Positions 45,034 through 54,494 of a stretch of 64,000 nucleotides of DNA are shown here, piece by piece. The notes below the pieces were generated by a model. That model worked only from the letters and a program-made list of their open reading frames with translations, made no database searches and was not told the DNA's origin. Origin of the DNA: Shimia abyssi. GTDB lineage: Bacteria; Pseudomonadota; Alphaproteobacteria; Rhodobacterales; Rhodobacteraceae. The stretch is taken from the NCBI RefSeq assembly GCF_003014475.1, contig NZ_PYGJ01000001.1, positions 682,001 through 746,000 of the forward strand, given 5' to 3'. The position numbers were made by a program, and so were the translations under genes. Within the stretch, counting starts at the first letter, position 1. The number at the start of each line of letters is the position of its first letter.

Positions 45034-45663
45034 ATGACCGAGTTCACACAGACATTCCGGGACGATCTGACCCGACTGATGCAGTGGCGGCGGGACGTGC
45101 GCCGCTTCCGCACAGATCCTGTGGACGAGGCAGTGTTGTCACACTGCCTCTCTGCATTTCAACTGGCCCCATCTGTCGGCCTGTCTGAGCCTTGGCGCAT
45201 CATTCGCGTCACTTCAGACGCCGCACGTATTGCGGCCGAAGATAACTATCGCGCCGCAAACGCCCGCGCCCTTGAGGGTTATGAAGGCAATCGCGCGGCC
45301 ACTTATGCCTCGCTTAAGCTATCTGGAATGACTGAGGCACCTGTTCATCTCGCAATCTATTGCGATGATGCCACGCAACAAGGCCACGGCCTTGGCGCCG
45401 CAACCATGCCTATCACCCGTCGGTACTCAGTCGTTGGGGCCATTACACATTTCTGGCTTGCCGCGCGCACACTTGGCCTTGGCGTTGGCTGGGTGTCGAT
45501 CCTTGATCCCGACCAACTTGACCGAGATCTCGACATTCCGTCCGACTGGACCCTCGTGGCCTATCTGTGCATCGGTTGGCCCCAAGCGCAATCAGACACA
45601 CCAGAATTGATGCAAAAGGGCTGGGAACAACGGGCAAAAACGCTCTCGATTCTCTCTCGCTAA
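45034..45663 (+). CDS. bluB: 5,6-dimethylbenzimidazole synthase BluB
   Basis: A nitroreductase-fold enzyme that fragments FMNH2 with O2 to make the lower ligand of vitamin B12. 209 residues; the start FRDDLTRLMQWRRDVRRFRTDPV and LAPSVGLSEPWR are BluB hallmarks, as is the lid VGWVSILDPDQL. It sits 17 bases after rpsP and before rimM, so it is probably co-transcribed with ribosomal genes. The organism likely makes or completes cobalamin aerobically. Confidence 0.93.
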   Translation: MTEFTQTFRDDLTRLMQWRRDVRRFRTDPVDEAVLSHCLSAFQLAPSVGLSEPWRIIRVTSDAARIAAEDNYRAANARALEGYEGNRAATYASLKLSGMTEAPVHLAIYCDDATQQGHGLGAATMPITRRYSVVGAITHFWLAARTLGLGVGWVSILDPDQLDRDLDIPSDWTLVAYLCIGWPQAQSDTPELMQKGWEQRAKTLSILSR

Positions 45664-45769
45664 CCTGCCAGCGCACTTCAATCGCTGATTTTCCACCTCT
45701 CCCCTTGCACCCGAACCGTCGATTTAGGACAAACAGGTATCCTCGGATCACGGCAGTCGAAAGCGAACC

Positions 45770-46300
45770 ATGTCTCAAAATCCATCGGAATCCACGACGT
45801 CAGAAATGATCTGCGTTGGTGCCATCGGCGGCGCGTATGGCGTGCGCGGAGAAGTGCGCCTCAAGAGTTTCACAGCCGAGGCCGAAGCCATCGCTGAGTA
45901 TGCCCCGCTCACAACAGGTGACGGCGCAATGGAATTCGACATGACCCTAACTAGGATTATAAAAAACGGTCTGGCCGCACGCTTATCTGGAGTATCCACA
46001 AAAGAACAAGCCGACGCCCTCAAGGGGGTAAAACTCTTCGTACCCCGTGATCGTCTCCCAGAGCTTCCCGATGATGAATATTACTACAGCGATCTCGTCG
46101 GGCTTGAGGTGCGTGACACAGGCGGAACCGTACTGGGCACGGTCAAATCAGTGCAGAATCACGGCGCGACAGACTTGCTGGAAATCCAAAGCCCCGGCTT
46201 GAGCACCACGGTTCTATTGCCATTCACACATGCAGTGGTTCCAACCGTCGATATGAGCACCGGACGCATCGTCGCTGACCCACCGGAGGGCCTGTTCTGA
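45770..46300 (+). CDS. rimM: 16S rRNA processing protein RimM
   Basis: A 176-residue 30S maturation factor that binds S19. N-terminal RimM barrel ([21 protein letters not shown]) and C-terminal PRC-barrel ([14 protein letters not shown] ... [14 protein letters not shown]). Preceded by a 106-base gap after bluB. Length is normal. Confidence 0.96.
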   Translation: MSQNPSESTTSEMICVGAIGGAYGVRGEVRLKSFTAEAEAIAEYAPLTTGDGAMEFDMTLTRIIKNGLAARLSGVSTKEQADALKGVKLFVPRDRLPELPDDEYYYSDLVGLEVRDTGGTVLGTVKSVQNHGATDLLEIQSPGLSTTVLLPFTHAVVPTVDMSTGRIVADPPEGLF

Positions 46301-46302
46301 TC

Positions 46303-46494
46303 ATGGCGCACGCGCCCTTCAGCTCCTTCTGGATCCGCTCGATCACAGCTCAACATTGCACCGGTCTGAAACCCGATGTCGCAGCCATAGTGTTACACCT
46401 TCATGATCACAGCTCTGGCGCATATAATGCTCAAGAAATGAAAACCTTACGCACTGCCGCACGTCGAACCACTAATCAATCCGAGACCGCCTGA
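46303..46494 (+). CDS. Possible 63-residue small protein
   Basis: An ORF 2 bases after rimM and 3 bases before the sulfotransferase-like gene, in the same direction. GAGGG lies about 12 bases upstream of the ATG. The sequence (start MAHAPFSSFWIRSITAQ) has no domain I recognise and codon use is unremarkable. It fits neatly in the gap, so it may be real, but could equally be non-coding. Confidence 0.3.
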   Translation: MAHAPFSSFWIRSITAQHCTGLKPDVAAIVLHLHDHSSGAYNAQEMKTLRTAARRTTNQSETA

Positions 46495-46497
46495 TCC

Positions 46498-47295
46498 ATG
46501 AAACGTATTCTGATACACGCAGGCTTTCATAAAACAGGCACCTCAAGCGTGCAGCAAACGTTGATGCACAATTCCAATTGTTTGCGGCGCAACCTTCAAG
46601 TTTTCACCCGCAAACACATGATTGAGCTGTGCGAAGCTGCGCGGGCTTACTCTGTCTCGCGGGAAATGAGCGACCTGCTGGCATTCAGCGCTGAATTTGC
46701 TGCGCTAGTTGAGCAAATCGACCCAACTGAGCGGCGCCCTGTGATCATTAGTTCCGAAGACCTTTCAGGCTGTATGCCCGGACGGCGTGGCCTAACTGAT
46801 TACAGGGCCGCCCCAATTTTAATGAAGGCGATGAGCGAGACTGCAGCGCGGGCTTTCAACGCCGAATATAAGCTAACCTACTATTTTTCGACGCGCCAAT
46901 CCGACGAATGGCTGCGGTCTTGTTACGCGCAACATCTGCGCGCAACACGCATGTCCGCGACGCTTTCGGAGTATTGCGAAAAGTATCGGTCATCGGCGGA
47001 TCTTGATCGCATCGTTGACGGGGTCCGTCTGGCAGTTGGTGCATCATCTGTAGTCGCAACACCACTCGAAAGCCTCTCGAAACGCCGCCTAGGCCCTCTG
47101 GGTGGGCTTTTTGATGCGCTCGAAGTACCAAGCAAAATTCGATCACGCGTCAAGGCGTTGCCGCCGTCAAATGTCTCTTTGCCACAAGAACTATTAGACG
47201 AATTCTTGCTGGCAAACCGTTCCGACCTTGATGATGACACGGTCAAAAAAGCCAAATTCGAAGCGCGCCAAATCTGGCTGACCGGCTCGCCATGA
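46498..47295 (+). CDS. Sulfotransferase-like protein
   Basis: 265 residues. The N-terminal HAGFHKTGTSSVQQ is the PAPS-binding 5'-phosphosulfate loop pattern (K-T-G-T-S) of sulfotransferases; a 3'-phosphate-site-like VIISSEDLSG follows at about 80, and RQSDEWLRSCYAQHLR near 140. The acceptor is not known, but polysaccharide or lipid are usual. It is inserted between rimM and trmD, which are adjacent in most bacteria, suggesting later arrival. Codon use is somewhat more AT-rich than its neighbours by eye. Confidence 0.75.
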   Translation: MKRILIHAGFHKTGTSSVQQTLMHNSNCLRRNLQVFTRKHMIELCEAARAYSVSREMSDLLAFSAEFAALVEQIDPTERRPVIISSEDLSGCMPGRRGLTDYRAAPILMKAMSETAARAFNAEYKLTYYFSTRQSDEWLRSCYAQHLRATRMSATLSEYCEKYRSSADLDRIVDGVRLAVGASSVVATPLESLSKRRLGPLGGLFDALEVPSKIRSRVKALPPSNVSLPQELLDEFLLANRSDLDDDTVKKAKFEARQIWLTGSP

Positions 47296-47335
47296 TGCCA
47301 CACCCAAAGACCGCGCTCTAATCAGGAATGCCAAG

Positions 47336-48136
47336 TTGACCGACACTCCAAAATCTCACGGGCGCAAGTCCATCACTGCATCATTGAAGCCGCGAGAGCT
47401 GATGACACAGAACCCGCGCCTAGCAGGGGTTTGGACGGCACGTATCATTTCGCTCTTTCCCGATGCATTCCCCGGTGTGCTTGGCGAAAGCCTGACCGGC
47501 AAAGCGCTCAAGGACGGAAAATGGCAGCTTGAAACAACTGACTTGCGCCATTTTGGCGTTGGCAAACATCGCAATGTCGATGACACACCGGCCGGCGGTG
47601 GTGCTGGAATGGTACTGCGCCCCGACGTGCTGGGAAACGCGATTGAACATGCGATGCGTGGCGCGCGCGGCACGTGGCCGCTTGTTTACCTCTCGCCGCG
47701 AGGACGTCGATTTGACCAGAATATGGCCCGCGCCTGGAGCGCTGCTGATGGTGTCACCATGCTCTGCGGTCGTTTCGAAGGGGTCGACCAGCGCGTACTG
47801 GATCATTACGGCATAATGGAAGTGTCTTTGGGTGATTTTGTCCTGACAGGTGGCGAAATCGCGGCGCAGGCAATGATCGACGCGACCGTGCGACTTTTGC
47901 CATCCGTACTAGGAAACGCCGCTAGCATCGAGGACGAAAGTCACTCAAAAGGTCTTTTGGAGCATCCGCAATACACCCGACCCGCCGAATGGAACGGTCG
48001 CACTATACCAGATGTCCTGATGTCCGGCCACCACGGCAATGTTGAAAAATGGCGCCATGACATGGCCCGCGCCCTCACCCGCGACCGGCGCCCCGACATG
48101 TGGTCGACCTATGAGGCAAAGCAAAAGAAGAGGTGA
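47336..48136 (+). CDS. trmD: tRNA (guanine37-N1)-methyltransferase
   Basis: A SPOUT methyltransferase that makes m1G37 in tRNA and protects the reading frame. The trefoil-knot core is present: DDTPAGGGAGMVLRPDV, YLSPRGRRFDQ, LCGRFEGVDQRVL, EVSLGDFVLTGGE. A start at TTG 47336 gives 266 residues with an N-terminal extension (KSHGRKSITASLKPRELM) that I recall from other Rhodobacteraceae TrmD proteins; an internal ATG at 47402 would give the standard-length protein. Confidence 0.95.
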   Translation: MTDTPKSHGRKSITASLKPRELMTQNPRLAGVWTARIISLFPDAFPGVLGESLTGKALKDGKWQLETTDLRHFGVGKHRNVDDTPAGGGAGMVLRPDVLGNAIEHAMRGARGTWPLVYLSPRGRRFDQNMARAWSAADGVTMLCGRFEGVDQRVLDHYGIMEVSLGDFVLTGGEIAAQAMIDATVRLLPSVLGNAASIEDESHSKGLLEHPQYTRPAEWNGRTIPDVLMSGHHGNVEKWRHDMARALTRDRRPDMWSTYEAKQKKR

Positions 48137-48221
48137 AAGCGGTTCAACAATTGACAAGCCACACGCAACCTGTCGAAATATTTTTTGTACAATTTGATGG
48201 CTACATGTTCGGAAATTCACA

Positions 48222-48977
48222 GTGTTTTACGGAAATTTCAGTGACGGCAGAGGTGAAAAATTTCAGGCGGCCTTAAAGACACTGCGCGAAGTGTTTGGTT
48301 CAGTCTATGCTTCTGACAACCTCATCGGCTTACAACGTGCTGGCGGTTTTCGCGAAGACGCCCGCTTCGTTGATGCTCTGAAACGCAACGCCGAAACAGA
48401 GCAGGAACTCTCCATAGCATGGCGCCTTCATACGCTTTTGTGGGCGGCGCAGAATGCGCTTAATCACCCCGGAGATTTCGTGGAATGCGGCGTTTGGAAG
48501 GGGTTTTGCTTTGCGTTTTTGACCGATTACCTCGACTTTTCAAAGATCGACAAAACGCTTTATCTTTATGATACTTTTCTGGGTATTCCCGAGGAAATGA
48601 ACTCGGAAATTCGCTCAAACGAGGTATATGCAAAAGAAACAGCCAGTGACCAAGATGCTATCTTGAACATCGTAAAAAAACGCTTCGAAAATGTGCCCAA
48701 CACACGCATTGTACCCGGCAAGGTCCCTGACAGCTTTGCAGATGCATGCCCCGAAATGATCTCGCTCCTTCATATCGATATGAATTCGGCTGCATCGGAA
48801 ATTGCTGCACTTGAGGCATTGTTTGACAAGGTTGTGCCCGGGGCCATGATCCTGTTTGATGACTATGGCTGGACCGGCTATGCCGCGCAGCGCCACGCCG
48901 AAAACGCCTTCATGGCAGCACGTGGACATCAGATACTCGAACTGCCCACCGGTCAGGGCCTCGTGATCAAACACTAA
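48222..48977 (+). CDS. TylF/MycF-type SAM-dependent methyltransferase-like protein
   Basis: 251 residues from a GTG at 48222 with a weak ribosome-binding site. The SAM site FVECGVWKGFCFAFLTDYL and the metal/acceptor region HIDMNSAASEIAALE, then ILFDDYGW, match the macrocin-O-methyltransferase (TylF) superfamily, which methylates sugars in polysaccharides or antibiotics. It follows trmD by 85 rather AT-rich bases. With the sulfotransferase-like gene it suggests surface-glycan decoration; this pairing is inference. Confidence 0.75.
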   Translation: MFYGNFSDGRGEKFQAALKTLREVFGSVYASDNLIGLQRAGGFREDARFVDALKRNAETEQELSIAWRLHTLLWAAQNALNHPGDFVECGVWKGFCFAFLTDYLDFSKIDKTLYLYDTFLGIPEEMNSEIRSNEVYAKETASDQDAILNIVKKRFENVPNTRIVPGKVPDSFADACPEMISLLHIDMNSAASEIAALEALFDKVVPGAMILFDDYGWTGYAAQRHAENAFMAARGHQILELPTGQGLVIKH

Positions 48978-49001
48978 GTTTCTGATTCTAGACTAAGCCG
49001 G

Positions 49002-50297
49002 TCACAAAGCGTCCTCTCCAAGGCCATTCACTCCTTGTGCCTGCAACAGCGCGACCAGCGCGCTTGTGCTTATGTCTTGCACGTCGATCTCTTCGGCAAA
49101 GGCCATCGCCGCAGCGGTCCCCACTGCTTGCCCCATTGCCATGCATTGCGGCATCCCTCGGACCGAGGCAAACGCCTCTGGATCCGCGCAGATGATCCGA
49201 CCCGCAAACATCAAATTTTCGACCTCGCGCGGCACCAGCGAACGGAACGGTATGCGATAATAATCCCCCTGTCCAACAATCGCGTCATGGGTCATTTCTT
49301 CGCCACGCATCACGTCATCAATCGGATTGTCACAGCACACAATCCCATCGGCAAATTTTCTTCCTGCCCTCAAATCGTCACCCGTTACCTGATAAACACC
49401 TTCCAACTTGCGCGTCTCACGTACACCGACCGTAGGTCCCAGATACACCATTCGCGCCGCCTCAAACCCCGGCACGTCAGCGCGCAGAAACGCAGCCAGT
49501 TCCATGCAACGTCTCCGCCCTTCTTGCGTGGCCGCCGCCACGGCCCGAGAGTCAGTCCCGTCGACATTGCGGATCACCACGGAATTGCAAAACACCGTGT
49601 CCTTATGGAACCCGCGCATAAGATAAAGCTGGGCCAGATCAGGATGTAACCGCCCCTCATCAATCCCTTTGGCTGCAAACCGCGTGAAATACGGATCGTC
49701 TTCCGCAAACACTTGCTCCCATTCGGCTCCGACCATCTGAAAACTCAAAGTTACGCCCATCACGTTTCCTTCGGCGTCTCCCACCGAATAAGGCACGCCC
49801 GCCTTGGCGGAAATGTCGCCATCACCGGAACAATCGAGCACAAACTTTGCCTCAATTTGATGACGGCCATGCCGGTCAAATACGTCAACGGCGATAATCC
49901 TGTTGCCTTGCATAACCGGCGCCACAGCCGTGGTGTTCACATGCACCCGAACCCCGGCTTCTTCGAGCATCTGAAACATTGCGACCGTGGCCAAGTCGTG
50001 ATCGTATTGAATTTCCGGCCCAAAATTTGCCAGCGTGCAGGGGCGTTTTTCTGCGGCAGGAGGGTCCATCGCGCCTAAACGCTCCGTCAATTCCTCCATC
50101 AGTCCGCCAATGATCGCGTCATTGGGATAGGCTGCCCCCCACGGCATACCAGGACAAAACGCCATCACGCCGCCAACCTTGGCGGATCCTTCTACCAGAA
50201 TGACATCAAGCCCCAACCGACCAGCCGCCACCGCCGCACCGAACCCAGCTGTACCGCCCCCGATCACGACCACATCCGCCGCCCAAACCTCAGACAT
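49002..50297 (-). CDS. FAD-dependent oxidoreductase (FAD-binding dehydrogenase type)
   Basis: 431 residues. N-terminal Rossmann motif DVVVIGGGTAGFGAAVAAGRLG and the end ICADPEAFASVRGMPQCMAMGQAVG define the FAD_oxidored family (PF12831-like). Substrates are unknown; relatives lie in sugar-acid or secondary-metabolite clusters. GGGAGGCG precedes the ATG. It is on the strand opposite to the ribosomal genes and interrupts the trmD-rplS order. Confidence 0.83.
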   Translation of the reverse strand: MSEVWAADVVVIGGGTAGFGAAVAAGRLGLDVILVEGSAKVGGVMAFCPGMPWGAAYPNDAIIGGLMEELTERLGAMDPPAAEKRPCTLANFGPEIQYDHDLATVAMFQMLEEAGVRVHVNTTAVAPVMQGNRIIAVDVFDRHGRHQIEAKFVLDCSGDGDISAKAGVPYSVGDAEGNVMGVTLSFQMVGAEWEQVFAEDDPYFTRFAAKGIDEGRLHPDLAQLYLMRGFHKDTVFCNSVVIRNVDGTDSRAVAAATQEGRRRCMELAAFLRADVPGFEAARMVYLGPTVGVRETRKLEGVYQVTGDDLRAGRKFADGIVCCDNPIDDVMRGEEMTHDAIVGQGDYYRIPFRSLVPREVENLMFAGRIICADPEAFASVRGMPQCMAMGQAVGTAAAMAFAEEIDVQDISTSALVALLQAQGVNGLGEDAL

Positions 50298-50365
50298 TCA
50301 CGCCTCCCATAGCTTGGGGTTCACTCTCTCTCGTAATGTCGCCGGAAATCCAGACAATTCGCGCA

Positions 50366-51178
50366 TTACCCCCCAACGATCCAACGCGCCCAACCCTCTG
50401 GCGTTCCGCGAAAGACGTTGATGTCGACTTCACCTTCAATACCCGGCACCAATCCGGTGCCGGTATACTGCCAGAATGTCCAACTGGCACCGGGATAGAC
50501 CTGACTTGGGTGCCCTGAGACCGAACGCAACCACATCTGCGTCCCACCTAGCCGCCCAATCCCGGTATCGCGATAAAAATCGACGGTCGTGTAGACAATT
50601 GGTCGTCGCCCATAATGCGCCTCAATAATGTTCAGAAATCTGCGCGCCTCGCTCAGTACTTCGCGGCTATTTGGTCGGCGCTGACAGGTGCGCGAACGCG
50701 GGTTCCATTCCATGTCCAGAACATGTGGAAGCGTGCTTCCGCGCGGAACATTCTTGATAAACCAGCGCGCCTGCTCCTCGGGGCTGCGACAAAAATAATA
50801 GTAGTGATACGCACCCCACGGCACACCTGCAGCTTGTGCGCCGCGACGGTGCAGATCAAATTTCGGGTCGGCCACATCCCCACCCTCGGTTGCCTTGATA
50901 AACGCAAAACTCACACCGCTGCGTCGCGCTATATTCCAGTCAATCGCGCCCTGCCAGCGAGACACGTCAATTCCATGGATCGGATAGCTACCCGGTGCGC
51001 GGCCTGCCCATTCATGCGGATCAGCATCGCCAAACTTGGGATAGGTCAAAAACTGTGAAATCGGTTGCGCGACCGGCTGGACTGGCTCGGTATACTTGTG
51101 TGGCGCCACTTGCGGCGCTTGCCGACCGCATGCCGACACCAACAATACAACCGCGCAAAGCAGATAGAATAAACGCAT
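50366..51178 (-). CDS. GH25 lysozyme (muramidase) lipoprotein
   Basis: A 270-residue predicted peptidoglycan muramidase. Lipoprotein signal MRLFYLLCAVVLLVSACG with the lipobox Cys at 17. GH25 landmarks: GIDVSRWQGAIDW, FAFIKATEGGDV, GAYHYYYF, VLDMEWNP (catalytic Asp-x-Glu) and WQYTGTGLVPGIEGEVDINVF. A plausible envelope or cell-wall remodelling enzyme. A longer frame to 51406 is rejected because it lacks the signal. Confidence 0.9.
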   Translation of the reverse strand: MRLFYLLCAVVLLVSACGRQAPQVAPHKYTEPVQPVAQPISQFLTYPKFGDADPHEWAGRAPGSYPIHGIDVSRWQGAIDWNIARRSGVSFAFIKATEGGDVADPKFDLHRRGAQAAGVPWGAYHYYYFCRSPEEQARWFIKNVPRGSTLPHVLDMEWNPRSRTCQRRPNSREVLSEARRFLNIIEAHYGRRPIVYTTVDFYRDTGIGRLGGTQMWLRSVSGHPSQVYPGASWTFWQYTGTGLVPGIEGEVDINVFRGTPEGWARWIVGG

Positions 51179-51596
51179 TAATAACTCTCTCAAAATCCCT
51201 AGCCGACCACGCAGCTTGCGCCAAGTACAGCGCGTCACTAACTGATTTGGCAACCGCCTTGCAAAAATGTCGAAATTCTTTGGCTCGGTCCAATGACTTT
51301 CCGGCGATTTTACGCCATATGCAGGCATCACACCTGCGCAAACTGCACCACCACAATGTCGCTTGCCACAAACCGCCATAACGACTATACCCCGCGCGTC
51401 TGGCAACTCTTACCCGAGTCGCATGGACCGCTTTTGTTTTGCGCATGTCCTTCCATGCATCCCTCAAGGCATCAGCACAGCAAAGAAACGACGGCTTACC
51501 TCCCGCGGGCGCACCAGCGGACCCGATGAAGACACGGAGCTCTTGGACGACAGTAACCTTCGTGGAAAAACCACGAGCAGATTAGGAGATGGTCAA
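51179..51596. other. Intergenic region and rplS leader
   Basis: 418 bases between divergent GH25 and rplS. No gene recognised. CGTGG-AAAAA-CCACG (51571-51585) is a small stem-loop just before the rplS ribosome-binding site (TAGGAGATGG) and may be part of a ribosomal-protein leader. The rplS promoter must lie upstream here, since rplS is cut off from trmD by opposite-strand genes. Confidence 0.45.
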
Positions 51597-51971
51597 ATGG
51601 ACCTGATCGCACAAATCGAGGCGGAACAGATTTCCGCTCTGGGGAAAGACATTCCCGACTTCAAAGCTGGCGACACAGTTCGCGTCGGCTTCAAAGTGAC
51701 CGAAGGTTCGCGCACACGTGTGCAGAACTACGAAGGTGTTTGCATCAGCCGTAAAAACGGTTCGGGCATTGCCGGTTCGTTCACCGTTCGCAAGATTTCG
51801 TTTGGCGAAGGCGTGGAACGTGTATTCCCACTCTTTTCGACCAACATCGACAGCATCACTGTTGTGCGTCGTGGCCGTGTTCGTCGCGCCAAGCTGTACT
51901 ACCTGCGTTCGCGTCGCGGCAAATCCGCACGTATCGCCGAAGACAGCACCTACAAGCTCAAGAAAGCGTAA
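51597..51971 (+). CDS. rplS: Ribosomal protein bL19
   Basis: A 124-residue large-subunit protein at the subunit interface. [35 protein letters not shown] and [12 protein letters not shown] are diagnostic. The ATG at 51597 follows TAGGAG. It is separated from trmD by 3.5 kb, unlike the usual trmD-rplS pair, and is followed 11 bases later by rpmE. Confidence 0.98.
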   Translation: MDLIAQIEAEQISALGKDIPDFKAGDTVRVGFKVTEGSRTRVQNYEGVCISRKNGSGIAGSFTVRKISFGEGVERVFPLFSTNIDSITVVRRGRVRRAKLYYLRSRRGKSARIAEDSTYKLKKA

Positions 51972-51982
51972 GGGTCGGATTC

Positions 51983-52204
51983 ATGAAAAAAGATACTCAT
52001 CCCGAATACCACTTCATCGACGTCAAGATGACCGATGGCACCATCCTCAAGATGCGCTCCACTTGGGGCAAAGAAGGCGACACTCTGGCACTTGACGTGG
52101 ACCCAACCGTGCACCCAGCATGGAATGGCGGAACCACTCGCCTGATGGATGCCGGTGGTCGCGTTTCCAAGTTCAAAAAGAAATACGAAGGTCTCGGCTT
52201 CTAA
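51983..52204 (+). CDS. rpmE: Ribosomal protein bL31
   Basis: A 73-residue large-subunit protein: [41 protein letters not shown]. It lacks the zinc-binding cysteines, i.e. it is the zinc-independent form usual in this lineage. A second gene is not expected in the window. Terminator follows. Confidence 0.97.
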   Translation: MKKDTHPEYHFIDVKMTDGTILKMRSTWGKEGDTLALDVDPTVHPAWNGGTTRLMDAGGRVSKFKKKYEGLGF

Positions 52205-52232
52205 GTTTAGAACCCTTCAGATGCAGAAAAAG

Positions 52233-52270
52233 AAACGCCACTTCCTTCGAGGAAGTGGCGTTTCTTTGTT
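52233..52270. terminator. Intrinsic terminator between rpmE and barrel protein gene
   Basis: AAACGCCACTTCC-TTCG-AGGAAGTGGCGTTT followed by CTTTGTTT; preceded by AAAAAG on the other strand, so it can act in both directions. Confidence 0.9.
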
Positions 52271-52311
52271 TGCGTGGTCAAAGGAAAAACGCGTGCGCTG
52301 TCACAACGCGC

Positions 52312-53061
52312 TCAATAGTTGAACCGAATTCCCAAACCCACTCCCTTTTCAAAACTCCGGTCTCCACCGATACCAACCAGGAAGTCGCCGTAAATCGCCA
52401 GCGAAGATGAGATATTTTTTCCGATCTGCAATTCAGCCGACACAGGCCAGGCCTCACCTTCCCAGTCGTAAGGCAATTTAAGGTCAGCTTTTGCCCAATA
52501 CCCCTCGGCGAACGGCTGCAATGCAATCAAACGCATTGCTGTTTGGTTCACATCAGTGGACCCGTTGTACGAGGTAAAATGTTGGACCAATGGAATAAGC
52601 GTTAGCCCGGTTTTGGAATTGGCAAATGCGACGCCTGCCAAAGGCGCCAATTGATCCGATCCAGTACCAGTGCCATCTGTTGGATTCCCAAAGTCCAGGA
52701 TCCACTCCAGACCAATCGCAGTTTTAATTCCCCAGGTTTCATTCAGCTGTTTCTGCGAAGGGAAATAGATACCCTTGAGATTCAATTTTTGAAATGCGTT
52801 CTGCCTGCTGCCGGAAACATCTGTGGAAATGTAATGCGCTTCGTATTTTAGTTTCAGATCTGGGTTCAACATGACCGCTCCGTCGATGAACGCATCGCTA
52901 CTGCTAGTGTTGGAACCCAGATCGATGTATTGATAGCGAATGTCAGTATTGCTCACCGCAGCCAATGGATTTGAGGCATTCCCATCCGCTTGAGCTGTTA
53001 TCGCAAAAGAACAGGCAACCATTGCTGAAACACATCCGTATGCAAAATTGGTTTTGAACAT
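52312..53061 (-). CDS. Predicted outer-membrane beta-barrel protein
   Basis: A 249-residue protein with a signal peptide ending at about residue 25 (ITAQA-DG) and a body of alternating hydrophobic/polar strands. It ends RFNY, an aromatic C-terminus consistent with BAM insertion. The C-terminal SLAIYGDFLVGIGG and GVGLGIRFNY strands look like an eight- to twelve-strand barrel. I do not recognise a specific family. Spacing from rpmE and a two-way terminator suggest its own unit. Its codon use is more AT-rich than flanking genes. Confidence 0.72.
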   Translation of the reverse strand: MFKTNFAYGCVSAMVACSFAITAQADGNASNPLAAVSNTDIRYQYIDLGSNTSSSDAFIDGAVMLNPDLKLKYEAHYISTDVSGSRQNAFQKLNLKGIYFPSQKQLNETWGIKTAIGLEWILDFGNPTDGTGTGSDQLAPLAGVAFANSKTGLTLIPLVQHFTSYNGSTDVNQTAMRLIALQPFAEGYWAKADLKLPYDWEGEAWPVSAELQIGKNISSSLAIYGDFLVGIGGDRSFEKGVGLGIRFNY

Positions 53062-53175
53062 TTCTTACCTATGTTTGCCGTTAGCAGACGCTATAGTGTT
53101 CTGCCGAAACAATCCTTTCGCAGCTTGGCACAAAAAACTTCGACTACAAATAAATATTCGGCGCCACCGCGAACC

Positions 53176-54408
53176 TCAGATTCGGGCTGTTACAGACTGC
53201 GTTTGATCGTGGCCGCGCCTTGTCCGAAACAGAATGACGATCATAATCGCGACGTTCATTAAGTTCCACGCAACCCCGTTCAGGAACGCCCAGTCATACG
53301 AACCACTCACGTCATAGATCACACCCGAAATCCACCCACCCAGCGCCATACCCATAATGGTCGCCATCAGCACAAACCCCACGCGACGCCCAGCTTCGCG
53401 GGCAGGCATATACTCTCTTACAACCAGCGCATAAGCGGGAACAATTCCGCCTTGGCTCAACCCGAACACCAGGCTTACAAGGTATAGAGGTGCCAACCCG
53501 TCAAACGGTAGGAACAGAAACAACGCCAGACATTGAAGCGCCGACCCGATCAAGAGCGTTACCACGCCGCCCAGCCGGTCGGCCACCATCCCCGACACCA
53601 GCCGCGACACAACTCCGCCCAGCAGCATCAGCGAAAGCATCTCTGCCCCTACGGCTGGCCCGTATCCAAGGTCTACGCAGAACGACACGATATGCACCTG
53701 CGGCATCGACATCGCCACGCAACAGCCGATCCCGGCAATCCCCAACATCCATTGCAGCACTACCGGGCGAAACGGCGCTTTGCCGTGGCGCGCCTGCGTC
53801 GTCATATCTTGCGCCGCCAACGTCTCCATCGGAACTCGTCGGCGCAGCAACAGCGACAACGGTACCATAACCGCCAACGAGATGACCGGCAGCACCAAAA
53901 ACACAGCGCGCCAGCCGTAGCCGCTCAAAACGCCACTCAACAAAATTGGCCAGATTGCACCCGAGAGGTAATTCCCGCTCGCCGTGATAGCCACGGCAAT
54001 GCCACGCCGCTTCTGAAACCAAAGCGAGATATCCGCGATCAGCGGCCCAAAACTCGCCGCCGTGCCAAATCCCAGAAACAAATGCGCCAGCGTCAACAAA
54101 GCCACCGACCCGCTCAGCGCCGCTGCCCCGAAACTTAGCGCGATCAAAACCGCCGCGCCGATCAACGATACCGTGATCCCCCAGCGATCCACCGCCCGAC
54201 CAATTGCAAAGTTTCCCGTGGCAAAACCAACCATGGTCAGCGTATAGGGCAACGCCGCATCCGCGCGATCAATGCCAAATTCGGCCTGAACGGCGGGCAT
54301 TACAACGATTACCGCCCACATGCCGACATTCCCCACCAGTGCAATCGCCAGCGTGATCCCAAGCCGTATCCAGCTATAACGGCTGTCGGTAATATCGTGA
54401 TCTATCAT
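53176..54408 (-). CDS. MFS transporter
   Basis: A 410-residue major facilitator with 12 membrane segments. The loop 2-3 motif GRAVDRWG and the matching GMVADRLGG after helix 8 are present. The pattern resembles oxalate/formate or monocarboxylate carriers; substrate not assignable. The gene starts 86 bases from the convergent-side end of the PLP enzyme gene, on the same strand, so they may be co-transcribed. Confidence 0.87.
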   Translation of the reverse strand: MIDHDITDSRYSWIRLGITLAIALVGNVGMWAVIVVMPAVQAEFGIDRADAALPYTLTMVGFATGNFAIGRAVDRWGITVSLIGAAVLIALSFGAAALSGSVALLTLAHLFLGFGTAASFGPLIADISLWFQKRRGIAVAITASGNYLSGAIWPILLSGVLSGYGWRAVFLVLPVISLAVMVPLSLLLRRRVPMETLAAQDMTTQARHGKAPFRPVVLQWMLGIAGIGCCVAMSMPQVHIVSFCVDLGYGPAVGAEMLSLMLLGGVVSRLVSGMVADRLGGVVTLLIGSALQCLALFLFLPFDGLAPLYLVSLVFGLSQGGIVPAYALVVREYMPAREAGRRVGFVLMATIMGMALGGWISGVIYDVSGSYDWAFLNGVAWNLMNVAIMIVILFRTRRGHDQTQSVTARI

Positions 54409-54494
54409 CCCGCGACGCTAGGGCTGATGCATAAACTTCACAAGTAAAGAATACCCGCTCCTCCGATGACGCGCGCCCGGACGGATGCGCAGCC

